64,000 nucleotides of DNA from Verrucomicrobiota bacterium (GCA_022709905.1 JAKLHY010000020.1:1-64000), one strand, 5' to 3'. Numbered from the stretch's first letter, positions 26,701-36,319 are shown. Program-made: numbers and translations. Notes: generated from the letters alone by a model not told the origin.

Positions 26701-28092
26701 TCAATTTTTATTCAATCCCCGGGTAAACCACGGACGCAGCGCCAGGGCGAGGAGGCATCCCAGCATCGCCGAAGCGGCGAGCAGGAGCCACATGGCGGCT
26801 GGCGAATCCCAAAAGCGCACTTCCCCCCGGATCATGCGTTCCGCAATCCCTTCCGGGCACCAGCGCGCGAGGAGGTGTCCGGAAATAGCGCTTACGAGGG
26901 TTTTGGCAAGAAACCAGGGAACCATGGAAAGGCCCAGATACGTCCCCTCCTGTCCTGGCGGGGCGATGGCCGCGGTATACTCATACAGCTTGGGGGACCA
27001 AACCACCTCTCCGATCGAAAGGACGGCCAGGCAGACGATCGACATCAGATAGTGGGCCTGGCCGATATCGGCCGAGAACCATTGCCAGGGCACGGCCAGG
27101 AAAACCAAGGAGAGTGCCGAAATGAGCGAACCGTAAACCAGCATTGAAAACAAGTTGAAACGATTCATGAGAGGAATAAAAACAATCACACCGAGAACGA
27201 TGAGGATGGGATTGATGGCCTGAAGCGTGCCTATGGCGGCGCCTTCGCCGATGGTGCGAAGCCAGTACTTGGGAAAAAGGAGGTAGAGATAGGAAAAGAT
27301 CGCGCGCGCGCCGAGGATGAAGGTCACCAGGACCAACAGCCTCCAGAGAGCCGGCTCCCGCACCACGGCCCGGGCAATCTGGAGGGGATTTTTCCGGATC
27401 ACCGTTTCAGTCGCGTGATTCTCCCCAGCGGCGGTGTCGCCCCGCAACTGGTCCTCCCGGCGAATCATCCAGAAGGTGACCCAACAGCAGAGGGCGGCCA
27501 GGCCCACGCCGGCGGTGAATACATGCGCATTCGGCAAGTCCAGCAATTTCCGGATGATATCGATCAGGAATCCGCCGGCGGCGGCGCCGATATTCATGAA
27601 CAGGTACCAAAGGCTGAAGCCGGCGCTTCGCGAACGGACCGTGGTGAATCGTTGGTTGGCCGACTGAAACACGGTCTGGATCATGGCCATGAACGGGGCC
27701 ATCAGAAACAGCAATCCGGTCGCCAGCCAGCCGCGGTGGGGAATCGACGGCGCCAAACCGACAACGACGAGTCCCAGCCGCAGCGCTCCCTGCGCCAGCA
27801 TGGCGACATACGTGGAACGTCGAATCCCCAGCCAATCGGTGACGGTCCCCGAGAAGAACAACAGGATCGTGGTTGCGGTGGTAAACAAAGAGATCGAATA
27901 ACCCGCATGCTCGTCGCTCATACCAAGGTCGTCCGATAGGAATACCGAGGCGATATTGAGCAGGGCGAAGTAAATGGTGCAATCGAGCAGATTGACGATC
28001 TGGATGCCCCAATACTCCCTGCGGGTTTCCCGAAGCACATTAAAATCGCGCAAATACTGCCGCGCGGCGGCCAGCAGAGAGAGATTGGTCAT
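26701..28092 (-). CDS. Major facilitator superfamily transporter
   Basis: 463 residues with 12 hydrophobic helices and a central charged loop (about 200-240). The MFS signature between helices 2 and 3 is recognisable as GTVTDWLGIRRS. It resembles peptide/POT-like or sugar-phosphate-type MFS proteins, but the substrate cannot be told. It begins 125 bases from the divergent beta-CASP gene. A 126-residue open frame across this gap has no coding character. Confidence 0.85.
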   Translation of the reverse strand: MTNLSLLAAARQYLRDFNVLRETRREYWGIQIVNLLDCTIYFALLNIASVFLSDDLGMSDEHAGYSISLFTTATTILLFFSGTVTDWLGIRRSTYVAMLAQGALRLGLVVVGLAPSIPHRGWLATGLLFLMAPFMAMIQTVFQSANQRFTTVRSRSAGFSLWYLFMNIGAAAGGFLIDIIRKLLDLPNAHVFTAGVGLAALCCWVTFWMIRREDQLRGDTAAGENHATETVIRKNPLQIARAVVREPALWRLLVLVTFILGARAIFSYLYLLFPKYWLRTIGEGAAIGTLQAINPILIVLGVIVFIPLMNRFNLFSMLVYGSLISALSLVFLAVPWQWFSADIGQAHYLMSIVCLAVLSIGEVVWSPKLYEYTAAIAPPGQEGTYLGLSMVPWFLAKTLVSAISGHLLARWCPEGIAERMIRGEVRFWDSPAAMWLLLAASAMLGCLLALALRPWFTRGLNKN

Positions 28093-28217
28093 GTCGGGAG
28101 GGTGGCGGACGCATGCCAGGAAGACAAGCCCGGCGTTGGGCGGCGGGGGGGTCGCGGGACGAATCCCGGCTTCACTTTGGAGGTGCAGGGATTCCGGCGG
28201 GGACTTAGGATGGACCG

Positions 28218-29594
28218 GTGAGGATTACGAATCTGAATTCTGGCTCCGGCATCGGAGCCAGCGCCTGGTGGGTGGAGATGGACGGGCGCCATCTCCTCCT
28301 CGATACGGGCATTCATCCGAAACAGGAGGGACGCAAGGGATTGCCGCGGTATGAGCTGCCCGCCGGTCACGAGATCGAGGCGCTGGTCATTTCGCACTGT
28401 CATCATGATCACTGCGGTTCCTTGCCGGTGGCCATGCGCCATTTCCCGAAGGCGCATGTGCTGATGACCGAGCCGAGCTACTTTCTGGTGGAACGAGTGC
28501 TCCACAACTCGGTAAACGTGATGACCCGGCAGCGGGAGGAACTGGGCATCAGCGAGTATCCGCTGTTTTCACACGACGAAGTGGACGAATTGGCGGCGCG
28601 ATTCCAGGGTTTTCGCTACAATCGGGAGGTGGAATGGGCGGCTTTTCATCGGAGCCGGGCGGGCGGGGTATCACCCACGCTGGAATTTCACGATGCGGGA
28701 CACGCCCTGGGATCGGCTGGCGTGATGGTGCGCAGTCGCGATCAGACGCTGTTTTATACGGGAGACGTATGTTTCCATGACCAGACGATTTTGAAGAAGG
28801 CCCGATTCGAAGACGTCAGGGCGGACGTATTGCTCATGGAAACCACGCGGGGCAATCGGGAGATACCGTCCGGCTTCAGCCGGGAGGCGGAGGTGGATCG
28901 TTTGGTCGAGGGCCTGGATCGGGTGCTGGGCCGGAAAGGTTCGGTGCTGATCCCGGCGTTCGCGCTGGGGCGAACGCAGGAGATCCTGGCGTTGCTGGCC
29001 CTGCTGATGCGTTCGGGCCGTCTGCGCAAACAGCCGATCTATGTGGGAGGTTTGGGACGCGTTTTCACCGAGATTTACGATTTGGAGGCTCACCGCACGC
29101 ATCGCCAGCACACGAATCTGGTGTTGACCGAAGCCCTGGAACTGTCCGTTTTGGAACGGGGCCGCCTGGAATCCCAGTCCGTTCCCGAAGCCAGTATTTT
29201 TGTGATCACAGCGGGGATGATGACAGAGAACACCGCGGCGCATGATTTGGGGGCGCGTCTGGCCGGCGAGGAACGGCACGCCATTTTCTTTGTTGGCTAC
29301 ACCGATCCCGAGACGCCCGGCGGCCGGCTGCGAATCTCGAGGCCGGGCGAGCCTTTTGCGTTCAGCCGGCAAGTTCCGGAGCTGACGCGCCATTGTGAAT
29401 TGGAGAGTTTCGACCTGACAGCCCACGCCAACCGCGAGGACTTGATGGAGTTCGTCCAGGCCGTTTCCCCGCAAACCATCCTGCTGGCGCATGGGGAGCC
29501 GGATTCCATCAGCTGGTTTGAGGACACACTCAAGTCGCGGCACCCCCGGATCCGGGTTTTGCGCCCGGGCCCGACCGAGAGTGTGGAGGTCTGA
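28218..29594 (+). CDS. Beta-CASP metallo-beta-lactamase-fold nuclease
   Basis: 458 residues from GTG 28218. The metal-binding motif is H-x-H-x-DH (SHCHHDHCGSLP). Further ligand motifs follow (DAGHALGSAG, YTGDVCFHD), then the beta-CASP motifs METTRGNRE, PAFALGRTQEIL and FDLTAHANREDL. A C-terminal AHGEPDSISWF corresponds to the last ligand histidine. This is the architecture of RNA-processing nucleases related to CPSF73/Ysh1. The physiological RNA is unknown. It is convergent with murA, whose stop directly follows. Confidence 0.9.
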   Translation: MRITNLNSGSGIGASAWWVEMDGRHLLLDTGIHPKQEGRKGLPRYELPAGHEIEALVISHCHHDHCGSLPVAMRHFPKAHVLMTEPSYFLVERVLHNSVNVMTRQREELGISEYPLFSHDEVDELAARFQGFRYNREVEWAAFHRSRAGGVSPTLEFHDAGHALGSAGVMVRSRDQTLFYTGDVCFHDQTILKKARFEDVRADVLLMETTRGNREIPSGFSREAEVDRLVEGLDRVLGRKGSVLIPAFALGRTQEILALLALLMRSGRLRKQPIYVGGLGRVFTEIYDLEAHRTHRQHTNLVLTEALELSVLERGRLESQSVPEASIFVITAGMMTENTAAHDLGARLAGEERHAIFFVGYTDPETPGGRLRISRPGEPFAFSRQVPELTRHCELESFDLTAHANREDLMEFVQAVSPQTILLAHGEPDSISWFEDTLKSRHPRIRVLRPGPTESVEV

Positions 29595-30857
29595 TTAGGT
29601 TCCCGGGACGCGCTCAATGCGCGCTCCCAACCGCTGAAGCTTGAGATCCATGCTTTCGTAACCCCGGTCCAGATGGTAGATGCGATTGACTTGGGTTTGG
29701 CCGCCGGCCACGAGGCCCGCCAACACCAGGGCGGCCGAGGCTCGCAGATCGCTGGCCATGACCGGAGCGCCCGACAGCGATTTACCTCCCTTGACAATGG
29801 CGCTGGGACCTTCCAGGGCAATGTCGGCCCCCAAACGCGCCAGCTCGCCCACGTGCATGAACCGGGATTCAAAAATCCGCTCGGTGATGATGCTGATGCC
29901 CGGAGTCAGGGTCATGAGCACCATCATTTGGGCCTGCACGTCCGTGGGGAATCCCGCATACGGCTGGGTGGTGACATCGACCGAGCGCAACGGATCGGGC
30001 CGGCGGACCGTCAAGGCGACGCCGCGACGCTCCACCCGCACATTGGCCTCCTTGAGCTTATCGATCACGGCGTGCAGATGATTCGGATTGGCGCCCCGAA
30101 TAGTGACCTCCCCTCCTGTCGCAGCGGCAGCGATGGCGTAGGTCGCCGTCTCAATCCGATCCGGAATCACTTCGTATTCGGTGCCATGCAGCTCCCGAAC
30201 TCCGGTAATGGTCAGGGTGGGACTGCCGATGCCCGAGATTTTGGCCCCCATGGAACTCAGAAAATGGGCCAGGTCGGTGAGCTCAGGTTCGCAAGCGGCA
30301 CTCTCGATAATAGTGATGCCGTCGGCCAGCACAGCCGCCATGAGCACATTGGCTGTTCCCAGCACCGTGGGACCACATCGGCCGCCCAGAAAAACCTCCG
30401 ATCCAACCAACTGGGAGCACTCAGCCCGCACATAGCCGCCCTCGATCATAACAGATGCGCCCAAAGCCCGAAGCCCTTTCAAATGCAGGTCGATGGGACG
30501 CGCCCCGATGATGCATCCCCCGGGCATTGAAACACAGGCTTCGTGCAGGCGGGCTAGCAATGGACCCAGGATGCAGATCGAACCGCGCATCTTGCGAATG
30601 AGATCATAATCACCCACTCCCCGGAGGGTCTTGGCCCGGACGGTGATGGTGGCCCCGTCAAATTGAACCTCCGCCCCGAGCGACTCGAGAATCATGGCCA
30701 TGAATTTGATATCGCTCAGGTTGGGAACACGGCGAATCACGCAGGGTTCGGAGGTCAGCAAGGTCGCCGCCAGAATGGGCAGGGCCGCGTTCTTGGCCCC
30801 CCCCACAGTGACTTCCCCTTCCAGGGGTCGTCCCCCGGTAATAATGAAACTATCCAT
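29595..30857 (-). CDS. murA: UDP-N-acetylglucosamine 1-carboxyvinyltransferase
   Basis: 420 residues, the family's usual length. MurA transfers enolpyruvate from PEP to UDP-GlcNAc, the first committed step of peptidoglycan synthesis. VGGAKNAALP carries the Lys-Asn pair of the active site, and Cys115 in MPGGCIIGARP is the fosfomycin-reactive catalytic cysteine. PYAGFPTDVQAQ and RIFESRFMHV are also conserved. It lies 21 bases downstream of prmC on the same strand and is probably co-transcribed. Its presence argues for a peptidoglycan wall. Confidence 0.96.
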   Translation of the reverse strand: MDSFIITGGRPLEGEVTVGGAKNAALPILAATLLTSEPCVIRRVPNLSDIKFMAMILESLGAEVQFDGATITVRAKTLRGVGDYDLIRKMRGSICILGPLLARLHEACVSMPGGCIIGARPIDLHLKGLRALGASVMIEGGYVRAECSQLVGSEVFLGGRCGPTVLGTANVLMAAVLADGITIIESAACEPELTDLAHFLSSMGAKISGIGSPTLTITGVRELHGTEYEVIPDRIETATYAIAAAATGGEVTIRGANPNHLHAVIDKLKEANVRVERRGVALTVRRPDPLRSVDVTTQPYAGFPTDVQAQMMVLMTLTPGISIITERIFESRFMHVGELARLGADIALEGPSAIVKGGKSLSGAPVMASDLRASAALVLAGLVAGGQTQVNRIYHLDRGYESMDLKLQRLGARIERVPGT

Positions 30858-30878
30858 GGAGGGCGGATCTTAGTTGAA

Positions 30879-31742
30879 TCACTCCCGCACCGCAACGAGG
30901 ATTCGAGGTTTGTTGGCGTTATCGTTTCGGATTGCTTCCACGCGCCATAGCGGAGGAGAGAAGACTGAGGGCAGCAGGGCCTCCTGTCCATCTCCAAACT
31001 CAGCCAGGAGGCGCCCGCCGGTCCGTAGACACAAGGCGGCTTCCCGAGCCAGACTCCGAAAGAACGCCAAGCCGTCCGGCCCGCCATCCAAGGCAAGACG
31101 GGGTTCGTAATCCCTAACCTCGGGTTGAAGAATCGCCAGGTCGGAGGTTGGAATATAGGGGGGATTGGAGACGACCAAATCCAGCCATGCCATGGGGGAC
31201 AAAGCGGCCAGGCTGTTGCCCTGCCAAAACTGGATCCGGTCGGCCACTTGGTGCCGCTGAGCGTTGTGCCTGGCTAGAACTAGCGCCGGCCAGGACAAAT
31301 CGACTGCCAGAATTCGGGCTGTGGGAATGCGGCAGGCCAAGGCGATGGCCAGGCAACCGCTGCCCGTTGCGAAGTCCAGGATGATCGCTCCTGAAGGGTG
31401 AAGCGGCTCGCGGGCTTCGAGGAATTGCCAGGCATGCTCGGCCAACACTTCGGTTTCCGGCCGAGGAATCAATACGTTGGAACTGACCTCCAATTCGACT
31501 CCGCAAAAGTTGACATGGCCGAGAATGTACTGCAGGGGCTCGTGCCCTCCCCGGCGCTTGATCCATTCCCTCAACACCGTCAACTGATCTTCCCGCAGCT
31601 CGCGATCATGATTCAGATAGAGCTGCAATCGAGGCAGCCGCAGCTGTTCCGCCAGCATCAGTTCGGCTTGGAGGCGGGGAGACTCGATCCCTTTCCGAAC
31701 CAGATAATCGGTGCTGCGTTGGATGACTTCCAGAACGGTCAC
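30879..31742 (-). CDS. prmC: Release factor glutamine methyltransferase
   Basis: 287 residues. An N-terminal helical domain (1-80) is followed by the SAM-binding fold with DFATGSGCLAIALA, ILAVDLS and the N5-glutamine methylation motif NPPYIP. It methylates the GGQ glutamine of release factors RF1 and RF2. The RPETEVL segment before the SAM motif is typical. prfA, its frequent neighbour, is not upstream here; the next gene upstream is divergent. Confidence 0.93.
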   Translation of the reverse strand: MTVLEVIQRSTDYLVRKGIESPRLQAELMLAEQLRLPRLQLYLNHDRELREDQLTVLREWIKRRGGHEPLQYILGHVNFCGVELEVSSNVLIPRPETEVLAEHAWQFLEAREPLHPSGAIILDFATGSGCLAIALACRIPTARILAVDLSWPALVLARHNAQRHQVADRIQFWQGNSLAALSPMAWLDLVVSNPPYIPTSDLAILQPEVRDYEPRLALDGGPDGLAFFRSLAREAALCLRTGGRLLAEFGDGQEALLPSVFSPPLWRVEAIRNDNANKPRILVAVRE

Positions 31743-31842
31743 CCCACCTCTTTAGGCGAAATCCCGCCCCAGGTCCATCCGGGAATTCTCCCTCGTTCTC
31801 ACTCCGCACTTGCGCGACCGCGAATCCCTACTTATTTTTCGG

Positions 31843-32466
31843 ATGATGAAGATCTTGGGAATGTCGTTGCTGTTGGTGGTGGGAATTCTGCAAGGCCCTC
31901 TGTGTGTCCTGGGACAGGACGCCGAGGCGATTGCGGCGCGCCAGGAACTGGACGAGCGACTTCGGCGGCTCGAATCGGCTGTGGAACAACTCCAAGCCGC
32001 ACAGATGGTGTTGCAGAAAAGGACCGCCCAGGTCAGCGAGGAGATCCAAAACCTGCGGACCGAGATCGCCCGCAAACCGAACGACGCGGTCAGCCACGAT
32101 GACTTGCGATCCTTGGAAAAGAAGCTTCAGGAACTCAACGAAAAGCGCGAAGCTGACAAACGACTGATTTTGGATCAATTCGAAAAACTGGCCAAGGCCC
32201 CTCCGGTCGTGCTGCCGTCCTCCTCCACCTCGGCCAGATCCTCCGCGCCTTCGTTCGACCCCAACCAACCCGGCTACGAATATGAGGTGCAGTCCGGCGA
32301 CACCCTCTCGTCCATCGTCAGCGACTTTAACAAGGAGTTCAAGGCCAAGGGAATCAAGGGGCGGATCACCGTGGAACAGGTCATGAACGCCAACAACATC
32401 AAGCGAGCCTCGGACCTGCGCTCCGGCAAGAAGATTTTTATCCCAGAACCCTCGCGTAAACCGTGA
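31843..32466 (+). CDS. Secreted coiled-coil LysM protein
   Basis: 207 residues from ATG 31843 (or the next ATG, 31846), chosen because it opens a signal peptide (MMKILGMSLLLVVG, cleavage near residue 24). A charged coiled coil covers about 30-115 and a Ser/Pro linker follows. A LysM domain occupies about 145-200 (YEVQSGDTLSSIVSDFN; IKRASDLRSGKKIFIP). It probably binds peptidoglycan in the periplasm. The TGA overlaps the GTG of the next gene, indicating translational coupling. Confidence 0.85.
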   Translation: MMKILGMSLLLVVGILQGPLCVLGQDAEAIAARQELDERLRRLESAVEQLQAAQMVLQKRTAQVSEEIQNLRTEIARKPNDAVSHDDLRSLEKKLQELNEKREADKRLILDQFEKLAKAPPVVLPSSSTSARSSAPSFDPNQPGYEYEVQSGDTLSSIVSDFNKEFKAKGIKGRITVEQVMNANNIKRASDLRSGKKIFIPEPSRKP

Positions 32467-32795
32467 ATCCCTGGCTGCTCGGGACCGGCGCTGTCGTTCT
32501 GCTCTTTCTTCTGGCCTGGTTTCGCACGAGGCTGGACTACCGCATCGGACGCGATCATGTAAGGGTGTTGTGGTTCGGACTTTGTGTGAGGCGCATCCGG
32601 CTGGCCGACATTGAAACCATCTCCAAGCGTCCGCAGGGCTGGGCCGAGCATTGGGAAAACACGTGGCGGCCGTCACATCGAACCCTGGTGATTCATCGTC
32701 GTCGAGGCTGGCTCAAAGCGGTGATTATCACCCCCGAATACCGTTATGCCTTCTGGACGGAACTCGAGAAAGCGATTGACACGCATGCCTCGTAA
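32463..32795 (+). CDS. Small membrane protein with a PH-like cytoplasmic part
   Basis: 110 residues from GTG 32463, overlapping the TGA of the LysM gene (GTGA). One hydrophobic helix (residues 3-20) is followed by a basic, beta-rich domain (YRIGRDHVRVLWFG, VIHRRRGWLKAVIITP) that recalls bacterial PH-like domains. No function is recognised. Coupling to the LysM protein suggests a shared envelope role; this is inference. Confidence 0.7.
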   Translation: MNPWLLGTGAVVLLFLLAWFRTRLDYRIGRDHVRVLWFGLCVRRIRLADIETISKRPQGWAEHWENTWRPSHRTLVIHRRRGWLKAVIITPEYRYAFWTELEKAIDTHAS

Positions 32796-32923
32796 GCTCC
32801 CCGGTTTTTCCATTGCCATGATCCCGATCGGGACCTTAATGTCCGGGCGGTTTGGGCAAACCGGAGGGCCGCCCCAGAGCCGGGCGGGCTAACTGGATTA
32901 TCGCTCACCCAGGGTATTCGAGC

Positions 32924-34249
32924 ATGAACATCGCTTTCATAGGGCCGACGTGCGCGGGCAAAAGCACCCAAGCTGGGCTTTTGACCGGGGGGTCGTCTCT
33001 TCGTCACCTGTCGACCGGGCGGGTGCTTCGGGACAATCGCGACCAGATGACCGCCCTTGGTTTGCTGGCTAAAAAGTACATGGAACGGGGCGAGCTGGTG
33101 CCGGACGAGGTGATCAACGCGATGATCGAGGAAGCCGTGCGAAAGACGCCCCCGGAGGTGGGACTGCTCCTCGACGGTTTTCCAAGCACTCTATACCAGG
33201 CCAAGTTCCTGGACACCTTGTTCCAGGAATGCGGACGGCATCTGGACGCTGTCTTTTTCCTCTATGCCACCGAGAAAGCCATCTTTGAACGGGCGACGCA
33301 TCGCCTGCCCCGGCGCGTGGACGACGCCCCGGAGATCCTGCGGAACCGGTTGCGCGTCTTTCGTCGGAACACAGCTCCGGTGCTGCAGTATTACACGGAA
33401 ACCCAGCGTCTGAGCGTTCTCAACGCGGAGCCCGCGGTTGAGGTGGTGAGTCTCGCTCTGCAAGAGATCTTGGATTCCCTGCGACAAGGCCAATCTTTGT
33501 TGCTGCGGCCGGAAGACAAGGAATTCATTGAAACCGTAACGGCCGGTCCTGTGCCGGTCTCGGTTCTGGGCCGGCAAAGCAGTCTGGATCTGGCCATCAT
33601 CGGAGGCCCTGGAACCGGCAAAGGCACGCATGCATCCTTTCTGGCCGCCGAACTCAAGCTGCCTCACATCGCGACCGGCAATCTGTTCCGCGAAAACCTC
33701 CGCCGGCAGTCCGAGCTCGGCAATATCGCCAAATCTTACCTGGACCAAGGCGAGCTGGTCCCGGACGATATCACCGAGGCCATGGTCCGGCAGCGCTTGT
33801 CCCGCCCCGACACCATGCGCGGATTCATCCTCGACGGTTTTCCCCGGACCCTCCCCCAAGTCCGGGCCTTGGATGAAATCATGTCGGACCTGAGGCGTCA
33901 CCTGGATGGAGTGATTCTGCTGACTGTTCCCGATGATATCATCGTAGAACGTGTGGGCGGGCGCCGGATCTGTCGGAAATGCCAGGCTCCTTACCACGTG
34001 ATTTACCGCCCGCCGAAGGTGGAAAATGTTTGCGACCTGGATGGAGCTCCGTTGGACCGGCGCGATGACGATGATCCGGAAACCGTCCGAGCGCGGTTGC
34101 GCGCCTATCACGGGCAAACCATGCCCGCTGTCGAGCATTATCGCAACCAGGGTTTGATTCGCGAAATCAGCGCCATGGGTGAAGTTCTTGAAACTCGACA
34201 GCAATTGCTGGCCGCCGTCATCGGCATTGTCCGCAAATCCATGATTTAG
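32924..34249 (+). CDS. adk: Tandem adenylate-kinase-family protein with one atypical and one canonical half
   Basis: 441 residues, twice the normal length. Half one (1-205) has an altered P-loop, GPTCAGKST, a GELVPDEVI motif and LLLDGFPSTLYQ, but no LID domain. Half two (about 222-441) is canonical: GGPGTGKGTH, GELVPDDIT, FILDGFPRTLPQ and a zinc-type LID with CRKC plus a later Cys and Asp. Half two should interconvert AMP, ATP and ADP. Half one may have another specificity or be regulatory. The ATG at 32924 was chosen because MNIAFIGPT begins the fold; 24 further open codons upstream have no family similarity. Confidence 0.88.
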   Translation: MNIAFIGPTCAGKSTQAGLLTGGSSLRHLSTGRVLRDNRDQMTALGLLAKKYMERGELVPDEVINAMIEEAVRKTPPEVGLLLDGFPSTLYQAKFLDTLFQECGRHLDAVFFLYATEKAIFERATHRLPRRVDDAPEILRNRLRVFRRNTAPVLQYYTETQRLSVLNAEPAVEVVSLALQEILDSLRQGQSLLLRPEDKEFIETVTAGPVPVSVLGRQSSLDLAIIGGPGTGKGTHASFLAAELKLPHIATGNLFRENLRRQSELGNIAKSYLDQGELVPDDITEAMVRQRLSRPDTMRGFILDGFPRTLPQVRALDEIMSDLRRHLDGVILLTVPDDIIVERVGGRRICRKCQAPYHVIYRPPKVENVCDLDGAPLDRRDDDDPETVRARLRAYHGQTMPAVEHYRNQGLIREISAMGEVLETRQQLLAAVIGIVRKSMI

Positions 34250-34377
34250 GGTTTGTGCAAAAAACTTCCGATTTTGGCGGGAGCACCGCCCCACCCCAGC
34301 GGGCTGGAGCTCTTGGCCTTTTGGATCCCTGGAAACTGCGCGCCCAAGAGGGCCGCTTGCGAATAAACGTAAGCCCG

Positions 34378-34605
34378 CTATCCCAGGCCGCAGGTTCCAT
34401 TATGACTGCAGCCGCAGGTTTGCGGATTCTTTCCGCACGGATGGAGGGTTTCGGATTGACTTTCCGCGGTGGCGAAAACAGACAGTTTTTTCATCAACTT
34501 CTTGGAGCCGCAATGAGGACAAGGGATCCCCTTCCAGCGGCTGGAACGAACCAGGATTTCGCTGTCGTTTTCGCATTCCTGGCAATGAAACTCGTAAATC
34601 GGCAT
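34378..34605 (-). CDS. FmdB-type zinc-ribbon protein
   Basis: 75 residues from ATG 34605. MPIYEFHCQEC opens the FmdB/putative regulatory zinc-ribbon family, with two pairs of cysteines (CQEC, CPHC). The C-terminal tail is unusually Cys-rich (HPCGKNPQTCGCSHNGTC) and may bind metal. Function is not established for the family in general. It is divergent from gcvT, with about 127 bases between, which contain a run of nine C at 34670-34678. Confidence 0.85.
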   Translation of the reverse strand: MPIYEFHCQECENDSEILVRSSRWKGIPCPHCGSKKLMKKLSVFATAESQSETLHPCGKNPQTCGCSHNGTCGLG

Positions 34606-34732
34606 GGCCAGAAAATAACCAAAGTCGGCAAAAGCGCAAGCCACACTCTGAGGGCTCATGAAAGACTTGCCCCCCCCCAGGCGCCCTTGTAGGCTTTGGA
34701 GGGTTGATGAACCAGAGATCGCCCATTCAATT

Positions 34733-35878
34733 GTGAAACGCACACCTTTATATTCGGTCCATGCTCGCGCCGGGGCAAAGTTGATCGAGTTCGGCGGCTG
34801 GGAAATGCCGGTTCAATACAGTGGGATTGTGGATGAACACCTTGCGGTCCGTCGTGGGGCGGGATTGTTTGATATCTCCCACATGGGCCAGATCCGGGTC
34901 AACGGCCCGGGAGCCCAAGCCTGTCTCAACCGGATGCTGACCAACGACACCGCCAAGTTGGAGGTGGGCAAGGGGCAATACACGCTGATGTGCCGCGAGA
35001 CGGGCGGGGTTGTGGACGATCTCTATGTCTTCCTCATCGGGCCGGAGGATTACCTGCTGATTGTGAATGCCTCGCGGATCGAGGCCGATTTTGACTGGAT
35101 GCGGCAACACCCGGCCCTCTCGGCAAATCCAGGTTCGATGCAGTTAAGGAACGAGTCCTCGGATTGGGGAGCCGTGGCAATCCAAGGTCCCCGTGTGTTG
35201 GAGTTTATTGATCGCTGTTTTCCGGAAAAAACACCCGGCGCGACGGGTCCGGAACGGCCCTCGCTGATGCGAAAAAACCAGATCGGACGCTTCCGGGCAG
35301 ACACCACGGAAGTCTGGATCTCCCGCACTGGATACACGGGAGAAGACGGCTTTGAGGTGTTGTCTCCGGCGGCCGAAACGATGGCAATCTGGGAACGGGT
35401 TTCCGGTGTGGGACATGCCTTTGGGCTGCAACCTGCCGGGCTTGGGGCCCGCGATACGCTGCGCCTGGAGGCCTGTTATCCGCTCTATGGCCACGAGTTG
35501 GACGAGCAGACCACTCCGATCGAGGCGGGTCTGGGACGGTTTGTGGCTTTGCACAAGCCGGATTTCACGGGTCGCGAGGTGCTGGCCCGGCAGAGCGCGG
35601 AGGGCACAAGCAAGGGTTGCGTTGCCTTTCGAATGACCGGCAAGGCGCCCCCGCCCAGGGCCCATTATCCGATCCACTCCGGCCGGAGCCCAGAAGTCGC
35701 TCCACCCATCGGCATCGTCACCAGCGGGACAGCCAGTCCCACCTTGAATGTCGGGATTGGAATGGCTTATGTGCCGCCGGATCACTGCCAGCCCGGATGC
35801 CTTTTGGCCATTGACATTCGGGGCCGTCTTTATCCCGCTGAGGTGGTCGCGAAACCGCTTTATGGCCGAAAGCCTTGA
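34733..35878 (+). CDS. gcvT: Glycine cleavage system T protein (aminomethyltransferase)
   Basis: 381 residues from GTG 34733. That start was chosen because KRTPLYSVHARAGAKLIEFG is the normal N-terminus; the frame is open 25 codons further upstream. EMPVQYSGI, FDISHMGQI and the folate-binding FEVLSP region are present, as is the C-terminal barrel with GIVTSGTASPTL. It transfers the methylene group from the aminomethyl-lipoyl H protein to tetrahydrofolate. gcvH follows 54 bases downstream; gcvP is not in the window. No glycine riboswitch was recognised in the short leader. Confidence 0.94.
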   Translation: MKRTPLYSVHARAGAKLIEFGGWEMPVQYSGIVDEHLAVRRGAGLFDISHMGQIRVNGPGAQACLNRMLTNDTAKLEVGKGQYTLMCRETGGVVDDLYVFLIGPEDYLLIVNASRIEADFDWMRQHPALSANPGSMQLRNESSDWGAVAIQGPRVLEFIDRCFPEKTPGATGPERPSLMRKNQIGRFRADTTEVWISRTGYTGEDGFEVLSPAAETMAIWERVSGVGHAFGLQPAGLGARDTLRLEACYPLYGHELDEQTTPIEAGLGRFVALHKPDFTGREVLARQSAEGTSKGCVAFRMTGKAPPPRAHYPIHSGRSPEVAPPIGIVTSGTASPTLNVGIGMAYVPPDHCQPGCLLAIDIRGRLYPAEVVAKPLYGRKP

Positions 35879-35932
35879 ACCTGGACTTGCTCCCCACCCA
35901 CGATTCGTTAAACTGCCAGCTTTTCGAAAACT

Positions 35933-36319
35933 ATGACGTCGAATATACCCAAAGACCTGCGTTACGCCCGATCCCATGAATGGGTGCGGGTAGATGGAAA
36001 CCAAGTGATTGTCGGCATTTCTGACCATGCCCAGAAAGAACTCACCGACATTGTGTTTGTGGAATTGCCCACCGTCGGACGCAAGGTTAAGGCAGGCGAA
36101 GCCTGTGCTGTGGTGGAATCCGTGAAGACAGCCAGCGATGTGTATGCTCCGATGAGCGGAGAGGTTGTCGCGGTGAACTCCAGCTTGGGGTCCAGTCCCG
36201 GCTTGGTCAACACCGAACCCTACGGCTCCGGCTGGTTCTTCCAACTTCGGCTTTCGGATCCGCAGGAGCTTGAGAAACTCCTCACTCCCGAGGCTTACGG
36301 GGCTTTCATCCAGGGCTGA
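35933..36319 (+). CDS. gcvH: Glycine cleavage system H protein
   Basis: 128 residues, normal length. The lipoylated Lys65 lies in [22 protein letters not shown] and [10 protein letters not shown] are conserved. It shuttles the aminomethyl group between the P, T and L proteins. It lies directly downstream of gcvT in the same orientation and is convergent with the deacetylase gene, whose stop immediately follows. Confidence 0.95.
   Translation: MTSNIPKDLRYARSHEWVRVDGNQVIVGISDHAQKELTDIVFVELPTVGRKVKAGEACAVVESVKTASDVYAPMSGEVVAVNSSLGSSPGLVNTEPYGSGWFFQLRLSDPQELEKLLTPEAYGAFIQG

Noticed and set aside
34606..34732. A glycine riboswitch before gcvT
   Set aside because: The gap is only about 127 bases and no conserved glycine-aptamer pattern was recognised.
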